From Rana temporaria (taxonomy: Eukaryota > Chordata > Amphibia > Anura > Ranidae): a stretch of DNA of 64,000 nucleotides. This document shows positions 1 to 11,686 of the stretch, piece after piece. The notes under the pieces were generated by a model. The model saw only the letters and a list, made by a program, of their open reading frames with translations. It was not told where the DNA came from and did not search any database. Numbering within the stretch: the stretch's first letter is position 1; each line of letters opens with the position of its first letter. The stretch lies in contig NC_053490.1 of the NCBI RefSeq assembly GCF_905171775.1, forward strand, positions 459,939,143 to 460,003,142, in the 5' to 3' direction. The position numbers and the translations under genes were made by a program.

Positions 1-640
1 TCCTGAGGGAATCTTCCCTCAGGATCCGCCCCCAGCCAAAAATCTGGAAATAAGTATCCAAAATGGCCGCCGCGTCCCGAGACGTCACCGCGCATGCGCC
101 GCGCATGCGCAGAAGCGCCGGCGCCCGTGACACAGGAAGTACTGTATCAGGGCGCCGGGATCCTCAGAGAAAGAAGGTGCTAATGCATCAACAGTGTGGG
201 CGCCGACCAGCACGGCCCCCCCCGCCATAATGAGGGATCAGCTGCACCCAGAGACACCTGATACAGGCCAGACCCCCCAGACTGACAGAGCGACAGGGCA
301 CCCCCAGAAAGTCCAGGTTTTCTTGCACAGCATTATATTCTGAAGGAAAACATATATACAGCACATCATAAGGAAACAAAAAAAGGGAAAGAAATGTCTG
401 GCCTGGGGTAGTGGAGCCGATCCTTCCGCAGCTTCCATGTCATTTATAGGTGCTCCTGGCAGTTTGCGTTCCTATGAGGAAACTCTGCGATGCGACCCCA
501 ACAGATCCACAGAGGGGTCTCCCAGCTTATTAGCGCTATTAGCGGCCCAAGAACAGGGACTGCGCGCGGGAAAGGCTAAACCCGGCGGACGCTGCCGACT
601 GCAGAGGTATGGACATACTTCTACTCTTCACCAGTACAAG
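1..640. other. CpG-rich intronic stretch, unassigned
   Basis: The window opens with a short perfect palindrome (TCCTGAGGGA...TCCCTCAGGA, 1-24), then a GC- and CpG-rich run at about 60-160 containing GCGCATGCGC repeats. It lies upstream of a readable ABR exon, so it is presumably ABR intron. The 84-codon reading frame at 437-691 has no recognisable domain. It could be a truncated retroelement, because the next block (650-790) resembles a DIRS-type terminus. I see no upstream ABR exon here. Confidence 0.35.
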
Positions 641-649
641 AAGGTATGG

Positions 650-790
650 AGGAAAAAAAGGAGAATGTTGGGGGAGGGGCTATGCCTTTAATTTATTCTA
701 TTCACTAGTCCTGAGGGAGGAGTCGAGGCGGAGCTCTATCACTAGTATGCTGCCATGGAGGCACCAGGAAATGATGTTGAGCTCTGTTAT
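650..790 (+). repeat. Diverged DIRS-type terminal repeat fragment
   Basis: The segment from GTCCTGAGGGAGGAG through GTATGCTGCCATGGAGGCAC and CAGGAAATG matches, with scattered differences, the reverse complement of the hairpin at about 59775-59850 (GGTCCTGTGGG..., TATGCTGCCATGGATTGGCG, CCAGGAAAGG). The two loci share a terminal-repeat family. Assignment to DIRS-like elements is inferred from the related hairpin style at 35472-35790. Confidence 0.4.
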
Positions 791-2072
791 TTTTTTAAAT
801 GGCACTTAAAAAAAGATTGTCATTCAAAGCTACCATGCAGCTATTCGACCAACAAATTTCTGCCCAGCTCTTTTGATTTCTACCTCAAAAGATGTTGACG
901 GGACCACTGCCTAGATTTTATCAGATTCATCAGAAACTGAATAAAATTTGTGTAGTGTATGGACAGCTAGCTGTAGGCCGGCCAGATGGGTTTGAATCTC
1001 GGCCGGTTCAGCAGGGGCTGGCCAAAATTCGACCTATGTGTGGGCAGGCTGAATGTACCAAGTTGATTGATCGATCAAGTTGGGTACAACCAACCTGACA
1101 GATTTACTTGCGATTTATTGCTAGCAGCTGCCATATCCGCTAGCAATAATCATTGTGTTCTCCCGGTGGGGGTAGCATCCCCTGCCCCCCTCCGCTGCAA
1201 CATGTGGTTGCAGGAAAGAAATTTGCACCGTCTATAGCCTGCCTTACATTCCCTTTTGACATTACAGTAATGATCAAAAGATTCTCCTGTATATAGAAAC
1301 AGGAAGCCTTCAGACCAGGCATCAGTAGTCAACTTGGCCCACCAACTGCAAAAGTTAAAGCCCATCTCCAGGAAAATGTAAAATTATCCCTTGCAGTGAG
1401 TCAACTGCTCGTTTTTGTCCGAGAGAGACAAGAAAGCTGTATACTCACCAGATCCTCCACTCTACCGGCAAACAGAGCTCCTCTGTGATCCAGGGGTGGA
1501 CTGTTCCTGATGTCCTCACGTCCAGAGCATGTCGATGGGTGTAATGGCATCAGGAACAGTCCACCGCACAAGACCGCTATGCAGAAAGACACAAGGACTG
1601 GTCTATGTGGGAAGGATCAGAGTATTAGGTAAGTATATCTCTGTTCTCCAATCCCCTGGACAAAAAAAAAAAAACGTTTTTTGGCCAGTGTTGGGCTTTA
1701 AACTGAATTTATTGACCTTTGAGGGGGATATGTTCACCTTTTATGAAAGCCCATGCAGAGAATTTGTTGTCTTTTTTACATTCTGCTATTGATATTTCCA
1801 ATGCACAATTGACTTGTGATGGTGTGCTAATATGGATGTGGAGTATATATGTCTTTCAAAAAGTATCTTTAAAGTATATTCAAAGATGTCCTGGGTGTAC
1901 ATTGCTGTGTACATGTGTAATCATACATACAATTAATATAGGTCAGTAGGTCTATACTCTTTGGCTGGTGGCCTGCTCTACAGCTGTTTACAAAAGCCCA
2001 TTGTTGGCTTATCCGTTGTTTGATTATGTGCTGCTTGTGACTCCTAATCCTCTTGTGTTTCCTTGGTTACAG
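791..2072. other. ABR intron with short repeats
   Basis: Intronic by position. About 950-1110 is a repeat (GCCGGCCAGATGGG, TTCAGCAGGGGCTGGCC, TTCGACC) related to 33370-33520 in the TIMM22 3' region, probably a hAT-like MITE family. At 1496-1514 and 1546-1564 a 17-bp inverted pair (GTGGACTGTTCCTGATG / CATCAGGAACAGTCCAC) flanks a 30-bp loop. No exon is seen between 791 and the splice acceptor at 2071-2072. Confidence 0.45.
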
Positions 2073-2178
2073 CTCTGTCTGATCCAGCTGCCAAGGAGAA
2101 TTGCATGATGCACCTTCTTCGGTCCTTGCCCGACCCCAACCTCATGACCTTCCTCTTCCTGCTTCAGCATTTGAAAAG
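2073..2178 (+). CDS. ABR: ABR exon, RhoGAP domain (internal)
   Basis: Internal coding exon of active BCR-related protein, a multidomain DH-PH-C2-RhoGAP regulator that stimulates GTP hydrolysis by Rac/Cdc42-type GTPases at membranes and the cytoskeleton. The exon reads ..LSDPAAKENCMMHLLRSL then PDPNLMTFLFLLQHLK in one frame. This is the mid-RhoGAP helix pair typical of ABR; BCR differs at the LRSLPDPNL stretch. A polypyrimidine tract and acag precede it, and AG|gtaact follows. It starts with the last two bases of a split codon and ends with two bases of an Arg codon, completed by the first base of the next exon. Upstream DH, PH and C2 exons lie outside the window. Substitutions such as LLQHLK (LLEHLK in my recollection of mammals) look like ordinary divergence. 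Confidence 0.93.
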
Positions 2179-2859
2179 GTAACTAAATAAAATGTCACAC
2201 CTTGTTAAAACAGGGCAGCTTTTGGGAGATGGCAGTGATACTCATCACAACAAAATAACATGTCCTTGTTTTATAGTGTATATTTTATCATAGATCCACT
2301 AAAGGTCTTCTAAAAAATATATATATGTTCAATTTAAATGTAGTTAACGTATTTGGGTAACTGATGATATTTGGGGCTCCAAGTGCAGCTACAGCCTTCA
2401 TTTATTTCTCAGTTTTGGATGGTGTAGGGAAGGAATAGAAACACCTCTGCCAGGTTTTTTTTGATGTCGGTGTCCCTGATAGGCGGAGTCTCCCTTTTAT
2501 ATTTGTCCTAGTGACCTATATGAACAGACAAAAAGTGATGGGAGATTATCCATTTTACAGTTGTAACGGGGACAGATGAAGGTAAATGTTTCAGTGGGGA
2601 CCCTATTCCCGTGACACCTGTCTGAGAGGAGTTCAGTAAAGTGTTTCTTTCATACACTTTCAGGGTCTCTTGACGTTAAATATGATATTAACCATTGCAG
2701 TGTTTTTTGAAATAGTATGTTGTAATAAAAGCACAAACCCCTCCAGTACTGCCATAAAGTCTCAAAATTATGCGGTCTATCAAAAGCAATTGTGAGCGAA
2801 TCCTTCTGGCATGGTCTTTTTGGTGCAGCCCTCCTCACAAGGGGAACTCTAGTGGATAA

Positions 2860-3320
2860 CTGTAATAAAAAGCACAAAGGAAGGCGCAAACATCTAGCGC
2901 ATTATCAAGGGTTTATTATTATATAGAACGAACAACCAAATCAATACTCACAAAAGTGGAAAATACATAAGTGTTATAACAAACTTTTTTGTTATTTAGC
3001 ACAGCCAGCCAAATTAATATTCACACAAGTACGAAATACATAATAAGCGTTGTAATACACCAAATCATGATCCAGTATCATGCGGCCTGACCTGATGCAC
3101 CACTGCGTTGGTGGGCTAACGTGTTTTGGAGCACAACCTCCCTTCCTCAGAGCCAAGAGAAAGGCAGCTTGTCCTCCAAACGCGTCAGCCTGCCAACATA
3201 GTGGTGCATCAGGTCAGGCCACATGATACTGGATCACGATTTGGTGTATTTCGTACTTTTGTGAATATGAATTTGTCTGGCTGTTCTAAATAACAAAAAA
3301 GTTTGGTAATGCATTAGGTA
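2860..3320. repeat. Interspersed repeat with inverted arms
   Basis: CCTGATGCACCACT (about 3092-3105) and AGTGGTGCATCAGGTCAGGCC (3200-3220) form the inner arms of an inverted repeat. The outer parts GATCCAGTATCATG / CATGATACTGGATC, AATACACCAAAT / TTTGGTGTATT and AACAAAC..TTGTTATTTAG / CTAAATAACAAAAAAGTTTG continue the symmetry. Between the arms are ACGTGTTTTGGAGC and CAAACGCGTCAGC. A similar ACACGTTGCATCACAT arrangement occurs near 60510. The family is not named with confidence. Confidence 0.55.
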
Positions 3321-3569
3321 TTTGCACCCTCCTGCTTTTTTTTTATGTTTTATGTTATAGAAATGGCCAAATTAAATGGAGCAGCATCTTCTGAAACCTT
3401 CTAGTCACATCATCTTACAACTGTTTGTCAATGCTTAAGTAGCTTTCTGTGGACTACAACTCAAACCATCTATTAAGATCTGCAGGCTGTAAGAAATGCT
3501 GAGAATTGTACCTGACATCAAAGCAATTATCATTTTATTCTCCTCCCATACGTAAAAAAACCTTCTGCT

Positions 3570-4060
3570 GCAGAGTGGTTGTAAAGGTTCGTGTTTTTAA
3601 CCTTAATGCATCCTATCCATTAAGGTGAAAAAACATCTGCCAATGATGAAACCCCCCCCCCGTTTTACTTACCTGAGCCCGTTCACCTGCCCGGCTCGTC
3701 CCGGGCGTCCTCTTCTCCACTGCTTTTTGGCGTTGATTGGATAGATTGATAGCAGCACAGCCATTGGCTCACGCTGCTGTCAATCAAATACAATGACGCA
3801 GCTGCCGGGGGCGGGACTGAGACATACACTCTGTTTCTATGGACGCAGAGTGTATGAGACGGTAGCGCGCCCGCAAGGTAACCCCCGAGAGAGAGAGCTT
3901 ACAATGCATGCTTATCTTGTTCTAGTACATATCGCACACACAGCTTGCCATAGGAACCATGAAGAACACATATATAGGGGCATGTAGCCCCTTTTATTCT
4001 CTTTGCTGAGGTAGAAAGCATGTGACGTTGTTTTTTTGTAGTACAGGCTCTCTTTAATTT
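3570..4060. repeat. Interspersed repeat, GTTGTAAAGG family copy 1
   Basis: Begins GTGGTTGTAAAGGTTCGTG and contains CTTAATGCATCC, CATTAAGGTGAAAAAACATC, a C-run, CGTTTTACTTACCTGA and a TTGATAGCAGCACAGCCATTGG block. It ends near GTACAGGCTCTCTTTAA. Three further copies in this window (8331-8840, 42650-43075, 44265-44740) share the same order of blocks. It is a short non-coding transposon or SINE-like family. Confidence 0.7.
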
Positions 4061-4939
4061 TGGTACTTGCAGCCTTCAGATTCCGTTAGCTGGCGTGTCG
4101 CCATACTTCGTACTATGTCATAATTATTACCTGGCTACAGACAATGTATGGTTGGTTACCGCTACAGAACACACATGACTCTTTGGTTACTAATCTCTTC
4201 TAAGTTCGTGTTGCATGAGAACTGGGACAAACGTTTAGAGGAAAATTCAAGTTTTCCATCGCAGAGTCGGGTAGTCGCCAACTCTCACATCTGCTTTTCT
4301 GGAGGGTGACCAGTTCTGGAAGGAAAGCAAGGGAAAGGAATAGACAGCAGCTGTTTTTCTCATACCAGCAGCTCCGCTCTTGTGTGGCAGAGCTTTAAAG
4401 GGGACAACATATGTTGGTGGGAAAGTACATTGTGATACAGCAAGTGTCCTGGCTGAAAAGACATTCGGATCTGACAATTCCATCAGACATAAACTTTCAT
4501 TCGGCTCTATAGCCTGACGGATTAACAGCACACAAAAGAAGAAATATTTTTAAACAGTAGCCAGCGGTAGAGTGCCAGGTCATGGATAATATGTTGGCAA
4601 GATGGTTCAACTGTTACTTATTGGTATTCAGACCTACAAGAGAGCTTCTGTAGCAGACAAAGACTGTAGTACCGCCTAAAGGGCGAGTAGGATTTGGGTG
4701 ATGCCTGCATGAAGTTCTGTATTTGTGTCTTTTGGTTCCATAGTGAAGGTAAACCTATATCCAACAATGATTTACTGAGCGTAGCACCGTTCTGCAAATC
4801 ACATTACGTCACTTTTTGTTCCTCCAATACTTAAATGTACAATTGCGTGCAAACTATTTTTGTTAATTAAACTCAACACCTCATTACGTCAGTGGGTGCC
4901 CAAAGGTGATTGTGTTCCAAATGAACCTATTGCTTGTTA

Positions 4940-5050
4940 TACACTATATTGTCAAAACTTTTGGGACACCTGTGTGACAAGTGAAAGGCTAGTCATTGGG
5001 TTACTCTTTTGGAGAATTTCATTTATCACCTTTGGAGACACAAATGTGTT
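4940..5050. mobile_element. Tc1/mariner end fragment
   Basis: ACACTATATTGTCAAAACTT followed by TTGGGACACCTG resembles a common vertebrate mariner terminus (TATATTGCCAAAAGTATTGGGACACC type, from memory). Only one end is seen; the rest is deleted or too diverged. Confidence 0.55.
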
Positions 5051-5252
5051 CTGAAATATGTTTTACTCTCAATATGAGTGTTATTCACCGTATTTATGTG
5101 AAATGTCATAAACACATTAGATATCCCTGACATATTTTGTATAGCAGTATGTGTCTAAAAAAATAAAATAAATTCTTCATACTTTGTTTTTGCACTAATG
5201 AATAGTAGAAATAAATTTTGCTTTTGCTAAATAGTAAAATTCTCTTTTCCAG

Positions 5253-5400
5253 GGTCGCAGAGAAAGAACCAATCAACAAGATGTCACTCCATAATTTAGC
5301 CACGGTCTTTGGGCCAACCTTACTGAGACCATCTGAGGTGGAGAGTAAAGCGCACACGAATCTGGCGTCTGATATCTGGTCACATGACGTGATGGCACAG
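5253..5400 (+). CDS. ABR: ABR exon, RhoGAP core NLATVFGPTLLR motif
   Basis: Penultimate coding exon of ABR. The frame reads VAEKEPINKMSLHNLATVFG, then PTLLRPSEVESK, ending IWSHDVMAQ. MSLHNLATVFGPTLLR is a highly conserved RhoGAP segment; its Asn contributes to GTPase contact in the family. The EVESK..DIWSHDVMAQ variant identifies ABR rather than BCR (KESK..DSWSLEVMSQ from memory). The acceptor is tctcttttccag; the donor CAG|gtgatt leaves phase 0. The first base completes the Arg codon split from the preceding exon. Length 148 nt (1 + 49 codons). No stops or frameshifts. Confidence 0.95.
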
Positions 5401-5971
5401 GTGATTATAGGGGCTTGTTGGTACAAACCTTGGCTTCATTGACATTCTTTTTTTTTTTTTGGTCAAAACACCCACGTAAACCTGTGATAAGAGAATATGT
5501 AGACTCTTACTGACCTCTTTAACAATGCTAGTCGTCTGGTGGTAATGCCAACCAGCTGGCTTTAATACTGTCTTAACAACAGACAAATACGCATCTCAAA
5601 GATCTCAGATAAAGTCTGAACTGTGTATCTTCATACTTGTTCCAATGGTCATTATTCCTTACTCTTACTTTTGGAACTCTACGCAGCCTTTTATACAGTT
5701 GATCACCCCCCTCCTTCTCAAAAAAACTCAACATGCTTGGTATCCATGGCTGTGCTCTCCGTTGGTTCGAATCTTGCCTATCTCACCACACCTTCAGTGT
5801 CGCTTACAACTCCACGTGTTCCTCTCCAACACCTCTTACCTAGGTTCTGTTCTTCTATTGAAACCTCCTTTGTAACTGATTTTAGTACATTTTGTCATTC
5901 AATTACATTTTCATACATATTAGTGACTTTTGTTACCACAAATAATGTGACTCTTTTGTCTCCCATCCCAG
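5401..5971 (+). other. ABR: Last ABR intron
   Basis: Short phase-0 intron, gtgatt..tcccatcccag. It has a T-run at 5447-5461 and no recognisable repeat or gene. The 132-codon frame overlapping it (5623-6021) crosses the acceptor and runs out of frame through the ABR exon, so it is treated as chance. Confidence 0.85.
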
Positions 5972-6061
5972 GTACAGGTTCTGCTCTATTACCTGCAGCA
6001 CCCACCGATCAGCTTCTCTGAGTTGAAGAGGAACACTCTGTACTACTCTACAGATGTGTGA
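5972..6061 (+). CDS. ABR: ABR terminal coding exon with STDV tail
   Basis: Final coding exon, reading VQVLLYYLQHPPISFSELKR then NTLYYSTDV and TGA at 6059-6061. It completes the last RhoGAP helix and the short C-terminal tail. The final residues S-T-D-V form a class I PDZ-binding motif (S/T-x-V); BCR has the equivalent STEV, known to bind PDZ proteins such as afadin, so a PDZ role in ABR is inference. Phase 0 joins it cleanly to the preceding exon. The sequence then runs directly into the 3' UTR. Confidence 0.95.
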   Translation, partial: VQVLLYYLQHPPISFSELKRNTLYYSTDV

Positions 6062-8330
6062 GCATGCACTTCTGCCATCCAGGAGAAGACGGGGCGGCTC
6101 TGCTCCTCTCTGTAAATTAGGCAAGAGACATTGTGAGGAGAGCAGAGTAGTTGGATGTTGCCACCCAGAGCGCCTCTTAACCTGCTCTTGTGCATTTCTT
6201 GAATTTTGTACAGAATGGAAGGAATGAACCAGCACTGTGCTCCCCGTGTAACGAGCTGTATTTTGTATATTGGTGTTCAGGCATTATTTTATGTAGGAGC
6301 CAGAAGCGTAGGTGGAGCAGAGCTTCGGAGAGCATTCTTTGTCCTCCACACTCCTCGGCGTGTGAGAACTTTCACAAACTTTCCGTAACTCCGCTGACCT
6401 TAAAGGTCTTTTATCCTGTTATATTCTTGTGCTGGAGACTGCAGCCTGCACTGTATCCTTCCTCACCTTGGGGACCACAGGGGCCAAACTCTGCTCATGC
6501 CCACCGGACAATTTCACAGGACAGTTCTGCCACTTTTGCCAGGCACAGACTCACGGAATGTGAGTGGGCTCTCAACCTTACATTTTTAAATATAATTAGT
6601 TGCCATGACGTTCTCTTCTTCTCTTGTCCTCCTATTGTGAATGAAAGTGCTTCTTGGTTCTCTTTAATTTACTTTCCCTGGTGGAGCTGTCACTTGTGAT
6701 GTTGCTGCTTTGAGAAGGTGGTACGTTTCTGTTACTGCGCACGACTTCTTGAAATGACTGGTATATGGACTCTTTTGTACTTGGAGAAATGTACCCTTGT
6801 TGGACCAAACATTCAGTCCAAGGAGACCAGTTGTTCCAATGAAACCAAAACCCATCCAAGTCTCTGCAGATATTACATTTGACTATTTTGACAGTTTAAA
6901 TTATAAAGACAAATGGTCATCACAATGCAATGTGTTTGCTATATTTTTGTTTCTTGAAAAATGTCCTTTATCAGCTTCGTTCATAAAGCCTTAGACAAGC
7001 TAAGGACATAGCTTAAATTCCCAGTCAGGATGCTGTACATGATTCAATGCAGTGCCAGGCCTATACTTATGTAGTAGCACACTGGTTTTTCTGTAGCTAA
7101 GACTTTGCTGCTGAGATTTAAAGGGGCAGCCCACTCAAAGCATATATCTTAATTCTTCTTGAGTACTAATGAGCAGAGCCACCAACTGGCCTTTTGGTTT
7201 GGTGGGAGAAGGTGAGCATGAACATTGGTGCAGAGATCTAGGTTTTGGATGGACTGATGTGTGTGACAAATGTGTGTTTGGGAAGATTATGGAACACTTA
7301 AAGGGAACTATAGTGTATTTTGCAGTACTTGCATATTTTAAGTTATCAAAATTGTTACCTAAAGCACCATCTGATTCCTATTTTCACTTACTTGCCATGC
7401 CATGTACTGTATACAGATTGGTAGATTCTTCCTCGTGTAGCTATATATGTATCAGTCAGGATCCCTGGTTGACAAACGCTGACATTAACATCTCAGCCAC
7501 ATACAGAGTGCATCATCTTCGGCTTTTCTGGTAGACTTGCATTGAGGCAGAGGAACAGTAAGACGCCACCCATTGTGCTGCATTACTAAGTAGCAAAAAG
7601 AGGCTGCATATGTAATTGTCAAATATGGCTGCCTCCTGTGTACACTAAACATATAAACCAGGCTTTTATCTTAACATACACTGATAAGATTATTAACTGC
7701 AAACAGCCTTTTTGCAATATCTGTACAAAATCTACAATGGTAAGGCCATAGTATTCCTTAAGGGATATAATTCCTATGGACAGATGTTAAGATTGTGTAT
7801 TATAGTTGTCTTGTGGTCTCTGATAAAATCTAGTAAAACTAGCCATAATTGCACAGATTTCTCTCCTATATGTATGACCACCATACCTGGCAGAGACGAT
7901 TCCTTCATTTACACTGCATTGCGATTCTTTCACCCACCATAGAGGAAGGAATTTCCACTGCCAACCTTTGTATTCAAGCAGCCTCTGCACCCGCTGCTGC
8001 TTAAATACTTGAATAGTGACCTCATCTGATAGCCAACAGGCCCACCCACAACTCAAATTTCATCATACATCGTGCAGTTTTCTTTCCTTCAGCCATAGGT
8101 TGCTGGAAAGAAAATTGCTCGGTTTCCCCATCAGCACAGTTTTATGTTGATGGGGGAATCCCTCCCATAGCGATATTGTGTTCTGCCAGTGGAAATCCTT
8201 CATCACCGGCAAAATACAATTAAAGCTGCTGGCAGTGATCAGGTGAGAAAAAATGACAGGCTGGTTGTATTGAAGTTGATTGATTGGTTTCCGCTGAACC
8301 AAATGTCAAATTTCAATCTGTCTGTGACCC

Positions 8331-8840
8331 TCTTAAAGGGGTTGTAAAGGTAAATGTTTTTTCACTTTAATGCATCCTATGCATTAAGGTGAAAAAACAT
8401 CCGGCGGTAGCGACCCCCCCCCCGAACCCCCGTTTTACTTACCTCACCCCTCGAAAGTCCCGCGTGCGTCCTCGTGATCCTCTTCGGTTCCCAGCCTGGC
8501 CGTTGATTGGCCAGGCTGGAGGGGTTGATAGCAGTGCAGTCATTGGCTGGCGCTGCTGTCAATCGCATCCGATGACGCTGCGTGCCGGGGGCGGGGCCGA
8601 GTGATACGGTCGGCGGCTATGCCCGCCGCTGTATCATGGGAGCGCGCACGCAAAAGCTTTCCACCATGCGAGCTCGCATGAAGGTGGAAAGCTTTTGCGA
8701 GGAGGAGCCGAGACAGCCGCCGAGGGACCCCAGAAGACAGGGTTAGGGGACACTCTGTGCAAAACGAGCTGCACAGTGGAAAGGTATAACATGTTTGTTA
8801 TTTAAAAAAAAAAAAAATTGCCTTTAGTGTTTCTTTAGTG
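8331..8840. repeat. GTTGTAAAGG family repeat, copy 2
   Basis: Starts TTAAAGGGGTTGTAAAGG, with TGTTTTTTCACTTTAATGCA, GCATTAAGGTGAAAAAACAT, a C-run, GTTTTACTTACCTCACCCC, a GTTGATAGCAGTGCAGTCAT block, an internal inverted pair (GCAAAAGCTTTCCACC / GGTGGAAAGCTTTTGC, 8650-8698) and the tail TTTAGTGTTTCTTTAGTGTC after an A-run. Confidence 0.75.
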
Positions 8841-9929
8841 TCTTGATTATAGCACACATTGTGGAGATCCCTCACAAGCTTTTGTTTTATTTCCAGAGTA
8901 AAGGAATAAAAAAAAAATTGCTCAAATGTGTTATTTTGATGAGATTTTAACTATTGCCATCCAGCTTTCTAATCTTTACAATCTCCATTTGATTTACCAG
9001 CAACAACGTAGCAAGAGAGTTTATCTGACTGGCTGTACATGCATGGATTCTTTAGGTAGACTCCTTCACTACATCGTTGTTGATACATTTAGAGGATGTT
9101 ACAGGGATTTTACAGTATGTTTGTAACGTGTGTGTCAATCCTAACAATACCTTCAACATGTTATAAATCATCACTGTCATATAAAAAGCCACAAAAGCTC
9201 CAGTAACCAGAAAAAAAAGCCTATGTCCAGTCTGCAATGTTCATTGGGTAAACTAAATTTTAAGTTAAGAAAGGATGCTGGGTAATGCTTTTTGTGTCTA
9301 TTTCCAATGAAGGGTCTTGTTGATGCCTTTTAATAAGCGCCAGATCTGTTCCATTCATTGATTTCTGTTCCATTAAAACGTGAAGTTACAGTGAAACTGT
9401 CCAGAGCTGAAGGCGCTTAGGCCAGATTATCTCGGTGTATTATTCCTTTCGTTGTGCCAGCACATTGTGTCCTCATCTAGGAATAAACAGTAAAAATCCG
9501 TTTGCCATGTTCATAGGGTCTAGGGTTAAGTAATTCCATCCATAACGGCCCTCGTAGTTTCAGCTAACGTGTGCCTCGTATAAGGTCCTGCTGAACCTTC
9601 TAGTGGAAAAGTAGAACCAGGTATCGATCTTTCCATTCTCTCATGTGTTTGATTACACTGGACCGGCTCCACTGACTGTTTTATTGCGATGTGATTTCTC
9701 CACTGAATTGGTTGTCCAGACAAAGGCTGTGGTTGATCTCTCCACAAAGCTCCTTTATCTATTGTTTTCTGTACTTTATAAATGGTTGAAATTTAAATGA
9801 AGATATATATATATTTATATATAAGTGTGCGTGTTTTGCAACTTGCCTTGCAGAACAGTTTAAAGGGAAACTGGTCATTGAGAAATCCTGCGAAAACCTG
9901 CACAGAAATGCCATAGCGGACACATCAAG

Positions 9930-10075
9930 GTTGATTTACTAAAGTGCAAAATCTGGTGCAGCTCTGCATAGAAACTAATCGGCTTCCAGATTGAAAGCTG
10001 ATGTTAGAAGCTGATTGGCTGCCATGCACAGCTGCACCAGATTTTGCACTCTCTAGTTTTAGTATATCAGACTCC
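9930..10075. repeat. Short palindromic MITE (TTTACTAAA type)
   Basis: TTTACTAAAGTGCAAAATCT with GGTGCAGCTCTGCA at the left and CAGCTGCACCAGATTTTGCA with CTCTAGTTTTAG at the right form imperfect inverted ends. Inside are two near-mirror blocks around AGCTGATTGGCTGCC. Non-coding and about 145 bp. Confidence 0.6.
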
Positions 10076-10094
10076 ATAAGATGCCAATACTTAA

Positions 10095-10562
10095 AGCGGG
10101 GGTTCACCCAAAAAAATTTCTTAACATTACATTCATCCGAGTTGTCAGAATGACATAGGCTGTTTTTTTTTTTTTATTTCAGTGCCGTACATACCGTATT
10201 TTCCCCGCAGCTTCCGGGTATGTAATCTGCGGGACTGGGCGAACCTAGTTGATTGAAATCGTTCTGACCGGCGCATACAGCGTGTCACGAGTTGCCGAAA
10301 GAAGCGACTGCGAGTCGGCTCTAAACGGCGCCTGCGCACCAACGTTCGGCTTCTTTCGGCAACTCGTCACGCGCTTTCATGCGCCGGTCGGAAGGATGTC
10401 AATCAATTAGGAACGCCCAGTCCTGCAGATTACATACCCGGAAGCCGCGGTGAAAATCCGGTATGTACGACAATGAAATAAAAAAAAAAAACAGCCTAAT
10501 GTCATTCTGACAACTCCGCTGAATGTAATGTTAAAAAAATATTTTTTGGGTGAACCCCCGCT
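10095..10562. mobile_element. TTAA-flanked palindromic MITE (piggyBac-like)
   Basis: Complete 468-bp element. TTAA at 10091-10094 and at 10563-10566 flank inverted ends AGCGGGGGTTCACCC / GGGTGAACCCCCGCT. Inverted similarity runs through most of its length (TGTCAGAATGACATAGGCTG / CAGCCTAATGTCATTCTGACA; AAGAAGCGACTGCGAG near the centre at about 10300-10350). TTAA target duplications are typical of piggyBac, though Kolobok elements also use them. No transposase frame. Confidence 0.8.
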
Positions 10563-11089
10563 TTAACCTTCAGCTTCTGCACTCCCTGGAAGCTACAACA
10601 TTTTGGGGGGTACCTAGAAGGGAAATAGAAATTCAGCTGCAGTTTAGAGGCCCCCCCAAGTTCCACAAGGCTTGTCGGAACATTCCGCTGAGATATGCAT
10701 ATTGTAATGTGGGTTGTCTGACTTCTGATTTGCAGCAAAGTCCATATTTCCATAATATTCAAAGCACAAGTTCAGGCGCTCCCAGGGCATGCTGGAGTTG
10801 AAGCTGAGCAAGCATAGGGCATACACTGCCAATTTTATAGCTGCAGTTTTATAACAGGACTTCCTAATCACGGGTTTACTTTACATTGATATTGTGTTTT
10901 CATAACCTTTCACATTATTTTCTGTTCTTACTGATTTTTTGAAGAATTATTGGAAAGGGTACATGGCTCATGAACAGTTTGATATCGATATTTCTACCAA
11001 GAAAATGTCGCAATACAGTCATTTTCTCCAACATCCTTTTAAAAGTTTCAACCTAACGGCATTACAGACTGAAAAATATAAATTAATTT

Positions 11090-11686
11090 GAAGGGTAACT
11101 CCACTCTCGTGGGGGGAAAAAAATAGCGAATAACAAAAAAATAATATAGCACATATAATTGCGACACTAATATTGTAATTGAATGTTATTAAAAATTACC
11201 TTTCCTTTTTAATCTGATGCCACTGTAACTCTGAGAATGCATTGCAAAATGGCTACATGGAGTTGTTCTGTACACAGAGTATGTACTGACCACTCCCCTG
11301 AAACATTATTTCCTGCTTGTGTGATTGGCTCATCGATTTTCCCAGAAGTTTGCCTAAGATACAAGTCAGATTTCAGGTATCCCCTGCAACAAAAATGTAA
11401 GTTTTTGGAGAGATACTTTCAATAGTAGCATGTCTAAAGGGATGCAGGTCCAGCAGATTTCCTCATTAGTGCTCTGCAGCTGCACACCTGACAGTTAATT
11501 ATAAAACCACTCCCATTAGACCCACTCAGTACAGAGGCACAGACAAACGTTAATGGATTTCTTCAGAATAACAAAAGGTAGGAATGTTCAACAAAAGTTG
11601 TTATAATCCTTGCAATGTACATAGATCACCCAGAGGGGAATGATTTTTTTCTCAATAAAAGTGGAGTTGCGCTTTAATAATATATT
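11090..11686. repeat. MITE with AAGGGTAACTCCACT / AGTGGAGTTGCGCTTTAA ends
   Basis: The left end TGAAGGGTAACTCCACTCTC and right end AAAAGTGGAGTTGCGCTTTAA are imperfect inverted repeats. The same terminus appears alone at 43586-43610 (TTAAAGCGCAACTCCACTTTTG). No coding capacity. Confidence 0.6.

Larger units (their letters stand above)
2179..5252 (+). other. ABR: ABR intron
   Basis: Intron of 3.07 kb between two in-phase RhoGAP exons, with gtaact donor and a pyrimidine-rich tctcttttccag acceptor. It contains repeats listed separately at 2860-3320, 3570-4060 and 4940-5050. The remaining stretches (2190-2850, 4065-4935) show no convincing reading frame or RNA gene. Confidence 0.85.

Noticed and set aside
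437..691. 84-codon frame as a possible ABR alternative first exon
   Set aside because: No similarity to known ABR N-termini, no splice donor in a useful phase recognised, and adjacent DNA looks transposon-derived.
5623..6021. 132-codon frame overlapping the ABR terminal exon
   Set aside because: It runs out of frame through a splice acceptor and a well-supported coding exon.
6190..6699. 169-codon frame just downstream of the ABR stop
   Set aside because: Composition is Cys/Ser/Leu-rich and irregular, there is no domain, and it lies in what must be the start of the ABR 3' UTR.
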